A DNA stretch of 64,000 bases, taken from Anaerolineales bacterium. Lineage in GTDB: Bacteria; Chloroflexota; Anaerolineae; Anaerolineales; UBA4823. This document shows positions 7,118-15,958 of this stretch, piece after piece (the first letter of the stretch is position 1; each line of letters starts with the position of its first letter). The notes under the pieces were generated by a model. It saw nothing but the letters and a program-made list of their open reading frames with translations. It did no database searches and was not told where the DNA came from. The stretch covers positions 740,357-804,356 of the forward strand of contig JANXBJ010000001.1 in assembly GCA_025057645.1 (NCBI GenBank), given 5' to 3'. A program made the position numbers and the translations under genes.

Positions 7118-8257
7118 CTATGCGCCAAGAACCTCTACAAGCATCCATCCAAGCGGGAGCGCAGGAACCTCCCGAACGATCTCTCCCTGAGCGTTGCGCT
7201 GGTAAGCCATGGCAACTCTGCGGCTGGTGGGGAAATCCTCCACATTTTTCGGGATATGTCCTCGGCCCACATCCCATCCTTTCTGACTACGTGGTTTCAA
7301 GAGAGTTTGCATAAAACCAGTATCCCTCTTAAGTTGCTCTCCAAAGGTCTTCTGTTCCCATCCCCCTCCCCAGCCGACCTGTAAGAAGAACGCACTTTCG
7401 GGTAATTGAAAAGCTAACATGTTTTGGTAAAAATCAACGATATGTTTCCCGTTTGGGAGTTTTTTCGCCCATGCCAATTCCCGCTGAATGACTCTCAAAC
7501 TGCGCTGACGCGTGATTGCGACAAATTGGAACAGCGCATCCCGATTAGGCAGTTGAAAGCCGAGCGACTTCGCCCATTGGGAAAACAAAGCCGTATCCAG
7601 CTTGATCTCGCTCCTAATTTCTGTATCCCGCCGAATCGCTTCCAATTCCACCGGTGAACCTAACTTGCCTGAAGCGTTGATCACGCGCGCATTGACCAGC
7701 ATTAGCACAGTAGGGCTTAGGGGAGCACTATCCCTTACTTGAAAAGCACGCAATAAGTCATGGTTTGGATTCTTTCCAAACAATTCCCGTTCGTACTCCT
7801 CTGCAGCAAACTTTGGTGACGGATTGAGTCGTGCTATCTCCGGCTGCATCTTTTTTACTTGCCAAAGGTGGACGGCCAGAGCAGTGCGCAAAGCACCCTT
7901 TAGAGAACTACCCGGGATATACGGCCGGTCGAACGCATCTTTGAGGCACTCTCGCACCACTGCTCCCTCTGCCTGCGATTTTGGCGTCCCCTTGAGAACA
8001 TAACGAAAGAGAGGACTGCCCTCTTGGAAATCCTCGGCTTTGATCAATTGCGCTGGCTTTGCACTGACAAGCATCTCAGCAATTCGAGTATCCTCTATTT
8101 GCTGAAGATCGAGCAGAGCGTTTTCATCAATCCGCCAAGTGCGCCCGTTATAAACCGCATAGTCATAATCCTTGAGCATTTCTCGGCCGTTCCCGATGTG
8201 CAGCGGAGAAAGAACCGTCATTTTCAAGTGATACATCCTGTAATCAGGCCTCTCCAT
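7118..8257 (-). CDS. csm5: Csm5, type III-A RAMP subunit
   Basis: Csm5 caps the 3' end of the crRNA in the Csm complex and helps recruit trimming nucleases. The 379-residue protein has the RAMP start LSPLHIGNGRE and the typical PYIPGSSLKGALRTAL segment at about 113-128, with a C-terminal region ending LPLGWMLVEVLGA. It overlaps csm4 by 14 bases, as expected in a tightly packed csm operon. No motif looks damaged. Confidence 0.93.
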   Translation of the reverse strand: MERPDYRMYHLKMTVLSPLHIGNGREMLKDYDYAVYNGRTWRIDENALLDLQQIEDTRIAEMLVSAKPAQLIKAEDFQEGSPLFRYVLKGTPKSQAEGAVVRECLKDAFDRPYIPGSSLKGALRTALAVHLWQVKKMQPEIARLNPSPKFAAEEYERELFGKNPNHDLLRAFQVRDSAPLSPTVLMLVNARVINASGKLGSPVELEAIRRDTEIRSEIKLDTALFSQWAKSLGFQLPNRDALFQFVAITRQRSLRVIQRELAWAKKLPNGKHIVDFYQNMLAFQLPESAFFLQVGWGGGWEQKTFGEQLKRDTGFMQTLLKPRSQKGWDVGRGHIPKNVEDFPTSRRVAMAYQRNAQGEIVREVPALPLGWMLVEVLGA

Positions 8258-9350
8258 CGCTTATCCTCCGTTTCCATGCCACAGCCACAGCAAAACCGGC
8301 GCGGTAGACCGGATGGGGCAGATTTCGCCAATAGATACCCGGTTTGTCTTGGTCCTCATATTCCGGAGCAACATCAACAGCGTCTCCCCGGGGACATCCC
8401 TCGATCAAGCTTCCTTCGGCTATCATCCACACCTGCTTGCGCCTTTGCGCCGCAACCGGTTGCGAAGATCGTAGCCATCCCCCTACCGATACTAGTTTAT
8501 AAGCAGAGTACTTCTGTCCGAGAAACTCGATCTCATCCGCAGTAGGATGCCACCGACTAAGCAGATAGGCAAAATCTGAAGACTCCGGTAGGCTGAGGCT
8601 GTCTTTCTGTGTCCAGAGAAAGTGTCCGTAACCCGCTGTGCGTTCACCACCTAAACCACATTCCCCCAGAGCCGTCAAGAGAGATGGAAAATCCGGAATT
8701 GGATTTTCTACGCCAAACCACAGACCGCAACCCTCATTAAAGACAATGCGTTCAGATTGAAATAGATTTGGGGCAGCATTGATACGGTCAACCGTAACCC
8801 GAGGGATAGTTTGAGAGCTATAAATCGACCGGCGACGGAGTGTCCATCGAGCGCTCTCGGGCATCTGCCACGCAGCGGGCAAGCTTTTCTCCTCCTCTTT
8901 TAGCAGCCAAAATACGCCTCCCTGCAAGCAGTTCCCTTCTTTAGGGTCCTCGAATTCATCCTCCGGAAAAAGGTAGGCGTCTAAATCTTCTCCAGCAGCA
9001 GCCTTTAGAAATAGCTTCTCTGAAATATAGCGGATCTTCTTGAGGCGCTTTCCGCCGCCCTCTCTTTGCAATGTTGATTGGGAAAACAACACCCGCAGGT
9101 CCACAGGTCTAGGGAAAAATCTCACTTCCCCGGCATAGGGGAATGCCGAGGTAATCTTCATGATCGGAGGACCCTTTTCAGGTAGAAGCTCAGAGGCATC
9201 TTTGCCAAGATAGACCCAAGTATCGATCAAGGCAGCAAATAACGTATCGGACGGCACGTACTCAAATGAGTCTTCCAGGCTTTCTACACCCCCTCGTCCG
9301 ACGTGAAGCCCATGCGGGAACTTCAGGTGATAAAGGCTCAGCTTAGGCAT
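8244..9350 (-). CDS. csm4: Csm4, type III-A RAMP subunit
   Basis: Csm4 binds the 5' handle of the crRNA and contacts Cas10. The 368-residue protein starts with the RAMP-type LSLYHLKFPHGLHVGRGG and has VPSDTLFAALIDTW. The glycine-rich region GECGLGGERTAGYGHF at about 240-255 is the hallmark G-loop of Csm4/Cmr3-type RAMPs. A Shine-Dalgarno AAGGAGGAATA-like sequence sits just before the ATG. It overlaps csm5 and is separated from csm3 by about 150 bases that hold no gene. Confidence 0.93.
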   Translation of the reverse strand: MPKLSLYHLKFPHGLHVGRGGVESLEDSFEYVPSDTLFAALIDTWVYLGKDASELLPEKGPPIMKITSAFPYAGEVRFFPRPVDLRVLFSQSTLQREGGGKRLKKIRYISEKLFLKAAAGEDLDAYLFPEDEFEDPKEGNCLQGGVFWLLKEEEKSLPAAWQMPESARWTLRRRSIYSSQTIPRVTVDRINAAPNLFQSERIVFNEGCGLWFGVENPIPDFPSLLTALGECGLGGERTAGYGHFLWTQKDSLSLPESSDFAYLLSRWHPTADEIEFLGQKYSAYKLVSVGGWLRSSQPVAAQRRKQVWMIAEGSLIEGCPRGDAVDVAPEYEDQDKPGIYWRNLPHPVYRAGFAVAVAWKRRISDGEA

Positions 9351-9501
9351 TATTCCTCCTTAGAGTGCCAAAGACCACCGTAAGGTACCTCTCTGCACGA
9401 GCTTCCTCAAACACCAAAAAGAAGCTTGCGTTGGTGGATAAGGCTGTCAAAACCCGATGAGAAGCGATCTCTATTCAGCTAACCTCCAACCCGCCCACGC
9501 A

Positions 9502-10311
9502 CTATATCTTGCCTCGTACCTTCTGCACAATGGCATCGAGGCCTTGAGCGAGGTCCCTTACCGTGGCCGCTTCGTGTATCAATTCCTTCTCCATTGTGGC
9601 CTCTTTGCGAAAATTCACTTGGATATTCTTGAAAGCCACTTTGCCGCTGCCTCGAGACCCGAGCCCTCCCAGATAATCATCTTCGAGCAGTTGCATTCCC
9701 TCAAGCAACACTCTCAAGCGCGCTAAATCTTGTTGGGCAGAACATTCTGCGCCCTCGTATAAACTATAGACCATTTCACCGCGGCTGAAAACTGCACCGG
9801 CGGGAACGCGCTCCATCTGACGCGGATTCGCCGCGCTGGTCACGCGGTCAATAGAAACCTCGGTTTTGACCTCGGTGTAAGGCAAGTCGGTCTGTGCTGC
9901 TTCAAGTTTCTCTTTGCTCGCTTTGTCAAGGAAGATGTCTCGAACGATCAGTCGAGTGGGAGTGGCAAAGGTGCGCTCACCGGGCACGCCAAATACCTGA
10001 CATACATCGCAATTTCGATACTCTTTTTCCCCATTTGGATCGTTATTTGCGCCACAGGAATGAATAAAGCCTTGTCCGATTCTTTGATTCTGTTTCAATC
10101 CCTTGTATTTTTCCAAGAGGCTGCGTATCTTTCCTTTCAGGGCTGATCCGGGGATATAGGGTTGATTAGTCAGTTTATCGCGGATTACCGTTTTATCCAC
10201 ACCGCCGATTTCAACACCGGTGTCAGAGCCGCCGATGTGCAATCCAGTCACGGCTTCAAGGTCAAAGGTCAAGAAGACACGTCCTTTCAATTCGATTTTG
10301 CGTTCTGACAT
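9502..10311 (-). CDS. csm3: Csm3, backbone RAMP subunit and target-RNA ribonuclease
   Basis: Csm3 repeats along the crRNA and cuts target RNA every 6 bases. The protein has GLHIGGSDTG, then GGVDKTVIRD, in which Asp39 aligns with the catalytic Asp of known Csm3 (Asp33 of the Streptococcus protein). QPYIPGSALKGKIRSLLEK follows. Cysteines at about 86, 101 and 104 may bind zinc. The G-loop LGGLGSRGSGKV is present. The start at 10311 is chosen because AAGGAGG lies 7 bases upstream; a longer frame begins 27 bases earlier. Target-RNA cleavage should be active. Confidence 0.94.
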   Translation of the reverse strand: MSERKIELKGRVFLTFDLEAVTGLHIGGSDTGVEIGGVDKTVIRDKLTNQPYIPGSALKGKIRSLLEKYKGLKQNQRIGQGFIHSCGANNDPNGEKEYRNCDVCQVFGVPGERTFATPTRLIVRDIFLDKASKEKLEAAQTDLPYTEVKTEVSIDRVTSAANPRQMERVPAGAVFSRGEMVYSLYEGAECSAQQDLARLRVLLEGMQLLEDDYLGGLGSRGSGKVAFKNIQVNFRKEATMEKELIHEAATVRDLAQGLDAIVQKVRGKI

Positions 10312-10358
10312 GGGGCAACCTCCTTCAGGTTCTTTCAAGCTATAAGCTTTCTAGGTTG

Positions 10359-10760
10359 CTAATTTCCACCGTAATATTTATGGTAGGCCAAAATCGCTTC
10401 GAAGAATTCGACAAAACGTTGGAAGGATTTCTTTTGGCTACCTTCATCTTTAGCCTTCAACACCTCGTCTACGGCAGGATCAAGGACTTTCACCAAATCG
10501 CGCACACCAGTGCCGGGAGCGCGCTTCACACGGTAGGCCATTTTGGGTTTGAGCAGGTGTAATCGCCGCCAAGCTTTTTTGTGGTCGATCCTCATTTGGC
10601 CCTGGATTTGACGTACCTCACCAAAGAGAGCACGTATCTGAGAAGTGTTTAAGGATCTGCTCAGTTCGCATCCTAATGCGTCAGCGTGTTTCACGATCAG
10701 ATCCGCTCGCTCGTCATTGTTGATGATTTGCTGGATATCTTGCGTAGGAATCTCTGCCAT
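10359..10760 (-). CDS. csm2: Csm2, small subunit
   Basis: Csm2 forms the inner filament of the type III-A complex opposite Csm3. The 133-residue helical protein contains LNTSQIRALFGEV near residue 37 and LKPKMAYRVKRAPG in the middle, both characteristic of Csm2, and ends with FVEFFEAILAYHKYY. Length and position just before csm3 fit. Its presence, rather than a Cmr5-type subunit, supports assignment to type III-A. Confidence 0.93.
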   Translation of the reverse strand: MAEIPTQDIQQIINNDERADLIVKHADALGCELSRSLNTSQIRALFGEVRQIQGQMRIDHKKAWRRLHLLKPKMAYRVKRAPGTGVRDLVKVLDPAVDEVLKAKDEGSQKKSFQRFVEFFEAILAYHKYYGGN

Positions 10761-10877
10761 TTAGTACCTCCTCAAGAAGAAAGAATGTCTGGTAGGGATT
10801 TGCCGCTTAAGTCCTCGTAAAAGAACACGACTTAGGTCATGCAATTCTTGGTAAGCCTCCTCCGGAGGAGGACTCAT
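10761..10877 (-). CDS. Possible small ORF or frameshifted tail of the AlbA_2 gene
   Basis: An ATG at 10877, inside the 3' end of the AlbA_2 gene in another frame, opens a 38-residue frame (MSPPPEEAYQELHDLSRVLL and onward) whose stop abuts csm2. GGAG lies 8 bases upstream of the ATG. The composition looks more protein-like than the last 15 residues of the AlbA_2 frame (ESSSGGGLPRIA). It may be a small coupled gene or the true tail of the AlbA_2 protein after a frameshift near the TCCTCCTCCGGAGGAGG tract. Neither is proven. Confidence 0.3.
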   Translation of the reverse strand: MSPPPEEAYQELHDLSRVLLRGLKRQIPTRHSFFLRRY

Positions 10878-11520
10878 TGTGTTTCTCCAAGTCAGCAATA
10901 TCCGCTCTTGCACCGCAGCGAAGTACCTTATCCCAAGCCGAGGGAAGGACACAGGGCACTTCCGCATAACAATAGCACAATCTATTATCCTCCGGATCTA
11001 GCTGCTGAAGGCTAATTTCATCCTTGCTCTCGCCAGAACGTATCCAACATTGCCCTTTATAAAGGTGTGTATTTCCACCTTCTCTAAATTCACGTGCGCG
11101 AAAGGGTCTCCCAGTCAAGGGTTGGATCATGATGTATCCAACCACCTTTTTACCTACTTGATCAAACCTGATCTCAAAAATTGGCCGCGGTTCTACATAC
11201 CTTCGGACAATCTGTGAAAGTTCCCTGCGAATGACCTCAAACGCAATCGTCCTGTTCCTTCCCCTTTGTAACTGACGCTCGTACATCTCATCGATCGCGC
11301 AAATATCCTGTGCTGATTCATCCAGGGAATCACGGATCCCTAACAGAAGGTAGGCAGGCTTACCCAACATACGGGCTGTATTTGCTAAGATGATAAAGTT
11401 GCGAATAAATTCGGCCTTGCCCTGAGACGTCCAATACCTCACCTCGGACTTGCGCTCTCTTAGTATGCCTTCCTCATAATTGGTTGGGCTTGTGAACAGT
11501 TCATGATTAAATTCATCCAT
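10837..11520 (-). CDS. Schlafen AlbA_2-domain protein inside the csm operon
   Basis: The 227-residue protein has an AlbA_2 (divergent AAA_4) core: EVRYWTSQGKAEFIRNFIIL, then ANTARMLGKPAYLLLGIRDS, matching the 'fi+.i.AlANT..G..LLiGi.D' pattern. The C-terminal part is beta-rich with GNTHLYKGQCWIRSGES, also seen in this family. Schlafen AlbA_2 domains occur in predicted regulators and in Schlafen-type nucleases. The gene starts 3 bases after the cas10 stop and runs into csm2, so it is embedded in the effector operon, where core csm genes are usually contiguous. It is not a standard Csm subunit. A nuclease or nucleic-acid-binding accessory role is inference. Confidence 0.72.
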   Translation of the reverse strand: MDEFNHELFTSPTNYEEGILRERKSEVRYWTSQGKAEFIRNFIILANTARMLGKPAYLLLGIRDSLDESAQDICAIDEMYERQLQRGRNRTIAFEVIRRELSQIVRRYVEPRPIFEIRFDQVGKKVVGYIMIQPLTGRPFRAREFREGGNTHLYKGQCWIRSGESKDEISLQQLDPEDNRLCYCYAEVPCVLPSAWDKVLRCGARADIADLEKHNESSSGGGLPRIA

Positions 11521-11523
11521 GCC

Positions 11524-14082
11524 TTACCCCCTTTTACGAGTGCATAACTCCACCCATCTCGCAGCCACGCCAACCCAGTCTAGACGGGCGTAATCGGGCT
11601 TTCCTTGCACGTTGGGAGTGACATGGAACTCGCGCACAAGTTGCTGTTCCAAAGTGTTTTGATTCTGGTTCGTCTCTTTCCCAAAAGCTCTTCTCAACAA
11701 ATACACAATCCGCCAATTCCACGGGCCATACAGGGCTTGGGGTTTGCCGGCTGGTTTCCGATCTCTACCGGCTTGCCTTCTTCGCTCCTCAGCTTCGGCA
11801 TAGAGTGCGTAATTCATCAAAATTTTGCGCACAATAGCCATTTGCTTGCTTTCTTCTAACCTCTCTAACTTCGCTTTCAACTCGCGCACCGCCCCGAAAC
11901 GCTCCCACGGCAAAGGTTGGCCTAAAAAGGAAAAAACATTTTTCCGCCGTTGGTTGCCCTGCTCATCCCACCAGAGCATGCTTTTTGCAGCTTCTTCTGC
12001 CCTAGCGGCATCTTGCGCCGCCTTTGCCAAGGGGTATTTGCTGGCAACTAGACTCATTCCGCCGCTGATGTGGATGCCGGGATGTCCCACATACCGTTTT
12101 AGGTCCTCATTGAGCACCCAAGCGAACTCGACCACTTCATCCCATGAGCCCACAAAGAACAAGTCATCCCCTCCGGAGTAGATAGCATAGAGCCGCTCTC
12201 CGTGTGCTCGATTCCAATCCTCCGCAACCTTTCCGACCCACCCTTCAAAGAACAGGCTGATCAGGAAACTCAAAGAGGCGATCCGCGAGAGGGTTGCCTC
12301 GTTTCCCAAACCTTCCGAAAAAAGCCTGCCTAAATTGTCAACGTCGGCGCGAAAGACTCCTAAGCGAGGAATGCCTTGTGAATCCTTGGCTAGCTTCTCA
12401 AAGGGCTTGATCTCCCCTGCTTCAAAACGTTGCCCGTCTTCCGTGACATAGGGCTCGGAGAGCTTTGGGTTTGCGTTGACCAATAGGCGCCGCATGATGA
12501 CACAATTGATCCCTGCATTCTGAGCTTCCTCTAGCGCTCGATCTTTAAGCACCCAAAGCAGCGAAAGGTCTTTAGGCAAAGAAGAGAGTTCCTCGCAAAT
12601 AGACACTTCAAAGCCCAGGTGGTTGAGCACTTTCTGCCATTCTCCGCCTCGAGAATGAGGACGGATTTTAGCTATCTGGTTTGGATGATTCCCAAACTTC
12701 CACCCGATATACTGAGCATTGCGCAATTTCCGTCCTAAATCTTCATAAGAAAGGCAAGCGGGACACTTTCCTAAGTCCCTCTCGCTCACCTGATTTCCCG
12801 CAACGAACTCCCTTCCGCAAACGATGCATTGATCCTCTAGGTTTCCACCGTGGCCCTGGGGCTCAAAAAGCACCCCTAACTCTTGTAAGTCCAACTCTGC
12901 AAAGCGTTGATTCTTGACCACCGTCAGCAAACGGGCTAGCTCTCCCCACTTTTCACTAAGAGGATGCTTTAGAGAGGAATTGGCTGGACGTATAAAGTCT
13001 TTCGCTCTAAGTGGAAGCCTCTCAACGGCAACGTAAATGTCCCCTTGATGGTGTGTATAGAGAACGCGGCTTAGCTTTTGACGCAATGTATGAAGTCTGT
13101 CCGCATCGCAAACCCTGGCCAAAAGGTAAAAATTTCCCCCTCCTCCGTATATAAGGTTGGTGTATGGCAACTCCAACTCACGTAATGCAAAACGAGCCAC
13201 TGCTTCAGTCAACAATTGCAAGTAGAACGAACGTCCACGCAGCGCAGAAGTTGCCCCTTTACTAGTAATCGTGTAGATAAAATCCTGCACGCCGGAGATG
13301 TCGCCGCCGACCAGAAGGGCAACGTTCTCCTCGCACTGTTCAGGGTTCTGAGCGATGCGCGCTAAAGCCTCATCATCAAGTTCCACTAAACAAGCAGCCA
13401 ACGCAGCCGTCATGCGACTGTGGTCGTACAATGAGACATCGGGAACTGTCTTGAAATAGGCTGCCGGGATGCACCAGGTGTAGCGCTGCATCAGGGAGAG
13501 CATACTCTCCAAATAAACTTCCCAATTCTGGGCTTGCTCAGCAGCCGTTCTTATTTGCTCGGCTTCTTTGCGAAATCCTTCCCATAGTGATTGATACTGC
13601 ACCCAAGCTTGTTGCTCAGGCAAAGGGTCTTGAGCCGCAAAGATCACCTCTTCTTCAAGGGCAAGAGGTCGAAGTGGGAAATAAAATTTATTTTGCCCCT
13701 TATGGGGGTGGTCTTGACCATCGGCGTGAATGCCGATGAAGACGGGGTGCAATTGGCGGGGGTGGGTCTCGCGGTCGCTGTCGTCACCCTCTTCCTTGCG
13801 TCTTTCTCCGGCTGCCAAGTGATCTGCCAGTTGGATGACAATTCCTCGTCCCTTGGGGCGGTGATGGTATGCCGCCATTACTTTGATTTCCTCTCGGATC
13901 GGGGAAGGAAGATACTTCTCGGCAAACCGGTAGGTATGTAAGGCGTGTTGATAGCCAAAATCGGCTTTGGTTTGCGACTCTCGCCACTCGCTACTCACCT
14001 CCTCCCCTGCCCGTTGGGCGAACTTGCCGATATCATGCAATAATCCTGCCAGTGCGGCCTTCCAGACCTCTTCTCGGATCAT
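11524..14082 (-). CDS. cas10: Cas10/Csm1, HD nuclease and cyclic-oligoadenylate synthase
   Basis: Cas10 is the large subunit of the type III-A complex. The 852-residue protein has an N-terminal HD domain with His16-Asp17 (LLHDIGKFAQRAG) and HHRPKGRG at about 73. A zinc-binding insert uses Cys419, Cys422, Cys440 and Cys443. The Palm domain has RADVDNLG at 578-585 and the catalytic GGDD at 637-640 (YSGGDDLFFVG). Both the ssDNase and the cyclase active sites are intact, consistent with several CARF proteins in the operon. It lies about 200 bases downstream of the CARF-HTH gene; that gap holds no obvious gene. Confidence 0.96.
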   Translation of the reverse strand: MIREEVWKAALAGLLHDIGKFAQRAGEEVSSEWRESQTKADFGYQHALHTYRFAEKYLPSPIREEIKVMAAYHHRPKGRGIVIQLADHLAAGERRKEEGDDSDRETHPRQLHPVFIGIHADGQDHPHKGQNKFYFPLRPLALEEEVIFAAQDPLPEQQAWVQYQSLWEGFRKEAEQIRTAAEQAQNWEVYLESMLSLMQRYTWCIPAAYFKTVPDVSLYDHSRMTAALAACLVELDDEALARIAQNPEQCEENVALLVGGDISGVQDFIYTITSKGATSALRGRSFYLQLLTEAVARFALRELELPYTNLIYGGGGNFYLLARVCDADRLHTLRQKLSRVLYTHHQGDIYVAVERLPLRAKDFIRPANSSLKHPLSEKWGELARLLTVVKNQRFAELDLQELGVLFEPQGHGGNLEDQCIVCGREFVAGNQVSERDLGKCPACLSYEDLGRKLRNAQYIGWKFGNHPNQIAKIRPHSRGGEWQKVLNHLGFEVSICEELSSLPKDLSLLWVLKDRALEEAQNAGINCVIMRRLLVNANPKLSEPYVTEDGQRFEAGEIKPFEKLAKDSQGIPRLGVFRADVDNLGRLFSEGLGNEATLSRIASLSFLISLFFEGWVGKVAEDWNRAHGERLYAIYSGGDDLFFVGSWDEVVEFAWVLNEDLKRYVGHPGIHISGGMSLVASKYPLAKAAQDAARAEEAAKSMLWWDEQGNQRRKNVFSFLGQPLPWERFGAVRELKAKLERLEESKQMAIVRKILMNYALYAEAEERRRQAGRDRKPAGKPQALYGPWNWRIVYLLRRAFGKETNQNQNTLEQQLVREFHVTPNVQGKPDYARLDWVGVAARWVELCTRKRG

Positions 14083-14285
14083 CTGTCCTCCTTTCCGGCG
14101 ATCGGGCGCTCTCCCAAGCTTCTCTCCCCCTGCCCCCTCTCTTGCTCAGGAGAAGCGCTCCCTTCGCTATACCTGATTCTCCACAACTTTGTTCCGCCGT
14201 CTTGCGGATTTTCCCCTAATTTTGGGAGACACTCCCACGAGATTTTCGGACTTTTAGTCTCGGCCAAACGATTTTTCCCTATCTT

Positions 14286-15182
14286 TTACCCCCTTTCCTC
14301 TCGAAGAGTGTAGTAGATTTTCAGCAGAGCAATCAAATGCACACGACCGACTTCGCCAACCTGATAGTAATCCCTCGCCTTGCGATAAGCCGTGCGCAAC
14401 TGTTGCTCAATCGTGCGTTTCGATTTGTGTAGACGTCGGGCGATCTCCTCGTCACTAAGCATCTCCTGCACGAGCAAAGCTACGGCTTGGCGCTCACTGT
14501 GCGTCAGTTCCCCCTCAACAAACCTTTTTGCCCGTTGATATTCCTCGTGCAACTTGCTCGAGCGTTGGCGCTCATAGGCTTGGTAGGGATCATCCACCTG
14601 GGCAACGTCGAGCAAGATCGGAGAGACCGAAGACCATAAGGCTACCGGGATGCGCAATAAGTGGACCTCATCGCCCGGCTGAGGATGCAAGCGCTTGCTT
14701 TCCAAAAACTCTCCACTGGAGTAGAGGTGCCACAGGCAATCTTCTTCGTCAAAGAGCAATTGCGCCACCGCCATGCCGAAGATCGAGGTCACCTTGCGCC
14801 CGCCGGCGATGCACAGATGCACTTTCTCGCGGTTTAGCTTCGCCTGGCGCACCAAGCGATAAAGCAGGGTAAAGGCAGCCCGGCTTGCCGGCTCGCTTTC
14901 CACATCCCCGTAAGGCCGTCCATCCGGCGCCGTAATGGGGTGAAAAGCAAAGTGCAACGAAGGGTAGGTTCCATCTTGGGCGACCTGTTTCAGAGTCTGA
15001 ACTGCGCTTTGGATGAGCGGATTCGACGGTGCAACCGTGTGGACTACTGCTACCGAACGGATCAATTCCCCCTGATTGCAGAGTAAGTCAAGAGTTGCGG
15101 TTACCACTTGGGGTTCGGTCCCAAGCGTGGCGATCAGTGTGCTCGTTTTAGTTACGGTCACCTCCACTGGAGCTCTCCCCAT
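14286..15182 (-). CDS. CARF-HTH regulator (NE0113 family CARF fused to a LuxR-type HTH)
   Basis: The N-terminal about 200 residues start TSTLIATLGTEPQVVTATLD and contain VHLCIAGGRKVTSIFGMAV, matching NE0113-family CRISPR CARF proteins. A linker (residues about 205-225) leads to LTHSERQAVALLVQEML, then SDEEIARRLHKSKRTIEQQL, a LuxR/sigma-4-like helix-turn-helix. No nuclease motif is present. The likely role is a transcription factor responsive to cyclic oligoadenylate. It is the first gene of the cas operon, so it may control the operon. An inverted repeat, TTGCTCGA (15185-15192) and TCGAGCAA (15221-15228), sits upstream. Confidence 0.85.
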   Translation of the reverse strand: MGRAPVEVTVTKTSTLIATLGTEPQVVTATLDLLCNQGELIRSVAVVHTVAPSNPLIQSAVQTLKQVAQDGTYPSLHFAFHPITAPDGRPYGDVESEPASRAAFTLLYRLVRQAKLNREKVHLCIAGGRKVTSIFGMAVAQLLFDEEDCLWHLYSSGEFLESKRLHPQPGDEVHLLRIPVALWSSVSPILLDVAQVDDPYQAYERQRSSKLHEEYQRAKRFVEGELTHSERQAVALLVQEMLSDEEIARRLHKSKRTIEQQLRTAYRKARDYYQVGEVGRVHLIALLKIYYTLREERG

Positions 15183-15485
15183 ATTTGCTCGAGGGCAATT
15201 TTAACCGATTTTTCATCAATTCGAGCAATCTCATCTAGAACTCCCCCAGCCCAACTTGCCGTTTCCCACCCCTGTCTTAGAGCCACTCCACTATAGGGGC
15301 GTTACTACCGCCCTTATTAGCAATCTCCTCGCAGCGATAGCCGAACAGATAGAGGATCAAGAGGCCCGTATCTCTTCTCGCCTCAAAAAGGTTCTGGATG
15401 TTGACTATGCGAAAACCGGTGGTCTAACACCACCCCTTAGCAGACCTAACTCCCAAAAGGCAACCTGCCCGCAGCGTGCGCCGGC
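15183..15485. other. Intergenic region between the cas operon and the DUF309 gene
   Basis: Apart from the inverted repeat at 15185-15228, I see no supported gene. A plus-strand open frame runs through it but continues antisense to the DUF309 gene and has no family resemblance. The cas operon promoter must lie here, since all cas genes are read leftward from 15182. Confidence 0.5.
15185..15228 (-). promoter_or_regulatory. Candidate operator: inverted repeat upstream of the CARF-HTH gene
   Basis: Perfect 8-base arms TTGCTCGA and TCGAGCAA have centres 36 bases apart. One arm occupies the ribosome-binding region. The other overlaps a weak -35-like TTGCTC, 19 bases from a TAAAAT at 15198-15203 on the minus strand. 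This is consistent with autoregulation of the cas operon by the CARF-HTH protein, possibly with looping or two dimers. The functional assignment is inference. Confidence 0.42.
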
Positions 15486-15917
15486 CTACGAAGGACGCAG
15501 CTCGAGAGGGCAAAACAAATGGGGATCAAAAAACTTCAACCCCTGCGGGCCTAGCTTCCGCACCTCTGCCTCTACTTTGTCTAAGTCTGCGCGCAGCTTC
15601 GCAACGTGCACTCCCCCACACCATTCCGGCAACTGATTAAGCCAGCGGCGCGAGCGGGCAATCACCTTAAGCGCACCCCGGTAATTGTTCTGCTGAATGT
15701 GATAGTACGCCACGCCTGCTTGCAGAATCCCGATGTAAAGATAGCGCCTCGGAGAGGCTTCGGCCCTCCACGCAAGCTCCAAGTGTTCGTGTGCTTCATA
15801 GAATCTGCCTTCGTTGAAGAGGCGAATCCCAATCTGCGCCTCTTCAGGGAGGACATCCGGACACCTTTGCAAGTATGCTTGTTCCTCTCCGTTCCCTTTG
15901 ATCAATTTCTCCACCAC
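15486..15917 (-). CDS. DUF309 family protein
   Basis: The 143-residue protein has the DUF309 core: GIRLFNEGRFYEAHEHLELAW, then GILQAGVAYYHIQQNNYRGA. The repeated 'F..G.fyeAHE.lE..W' and 'l.GliQ.AvAyyH...gN..GA' motifs are diagnostic. The family is helical and of unknown function, possibly metal-binding through the AHE and YYH histidines. It is read in the same direction as the cas genes downstream but is separated from them by about 300 bases. Confidence 0.83.
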   Translation of the reverse strand: MVEKLIKGNGEEQAYLQRCPDVLPEEAQIGIRLFNEGRFYEAHEHLELAWRAEASPRRYLYIGILQAGVAYYHIQQNNYRGALKVIARSRRWLNQLPEWCGGVHVAKLRADLDKVEAEVRKLGPQGLKFFDPHLFCPLELRPS

Positions 15918-15958
15918 ACCTTACTTTACTTTAAGTCTACCAGCTTTTGTCCTTCTCG

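Noticed and set aside
15256-15636. 126-residue plus-strand frame between the cas operon and the DUF309 gene
   Set aside because: Half of it is antisense to the DUF309 gene, the start codon is weak and the sequence matches no family.
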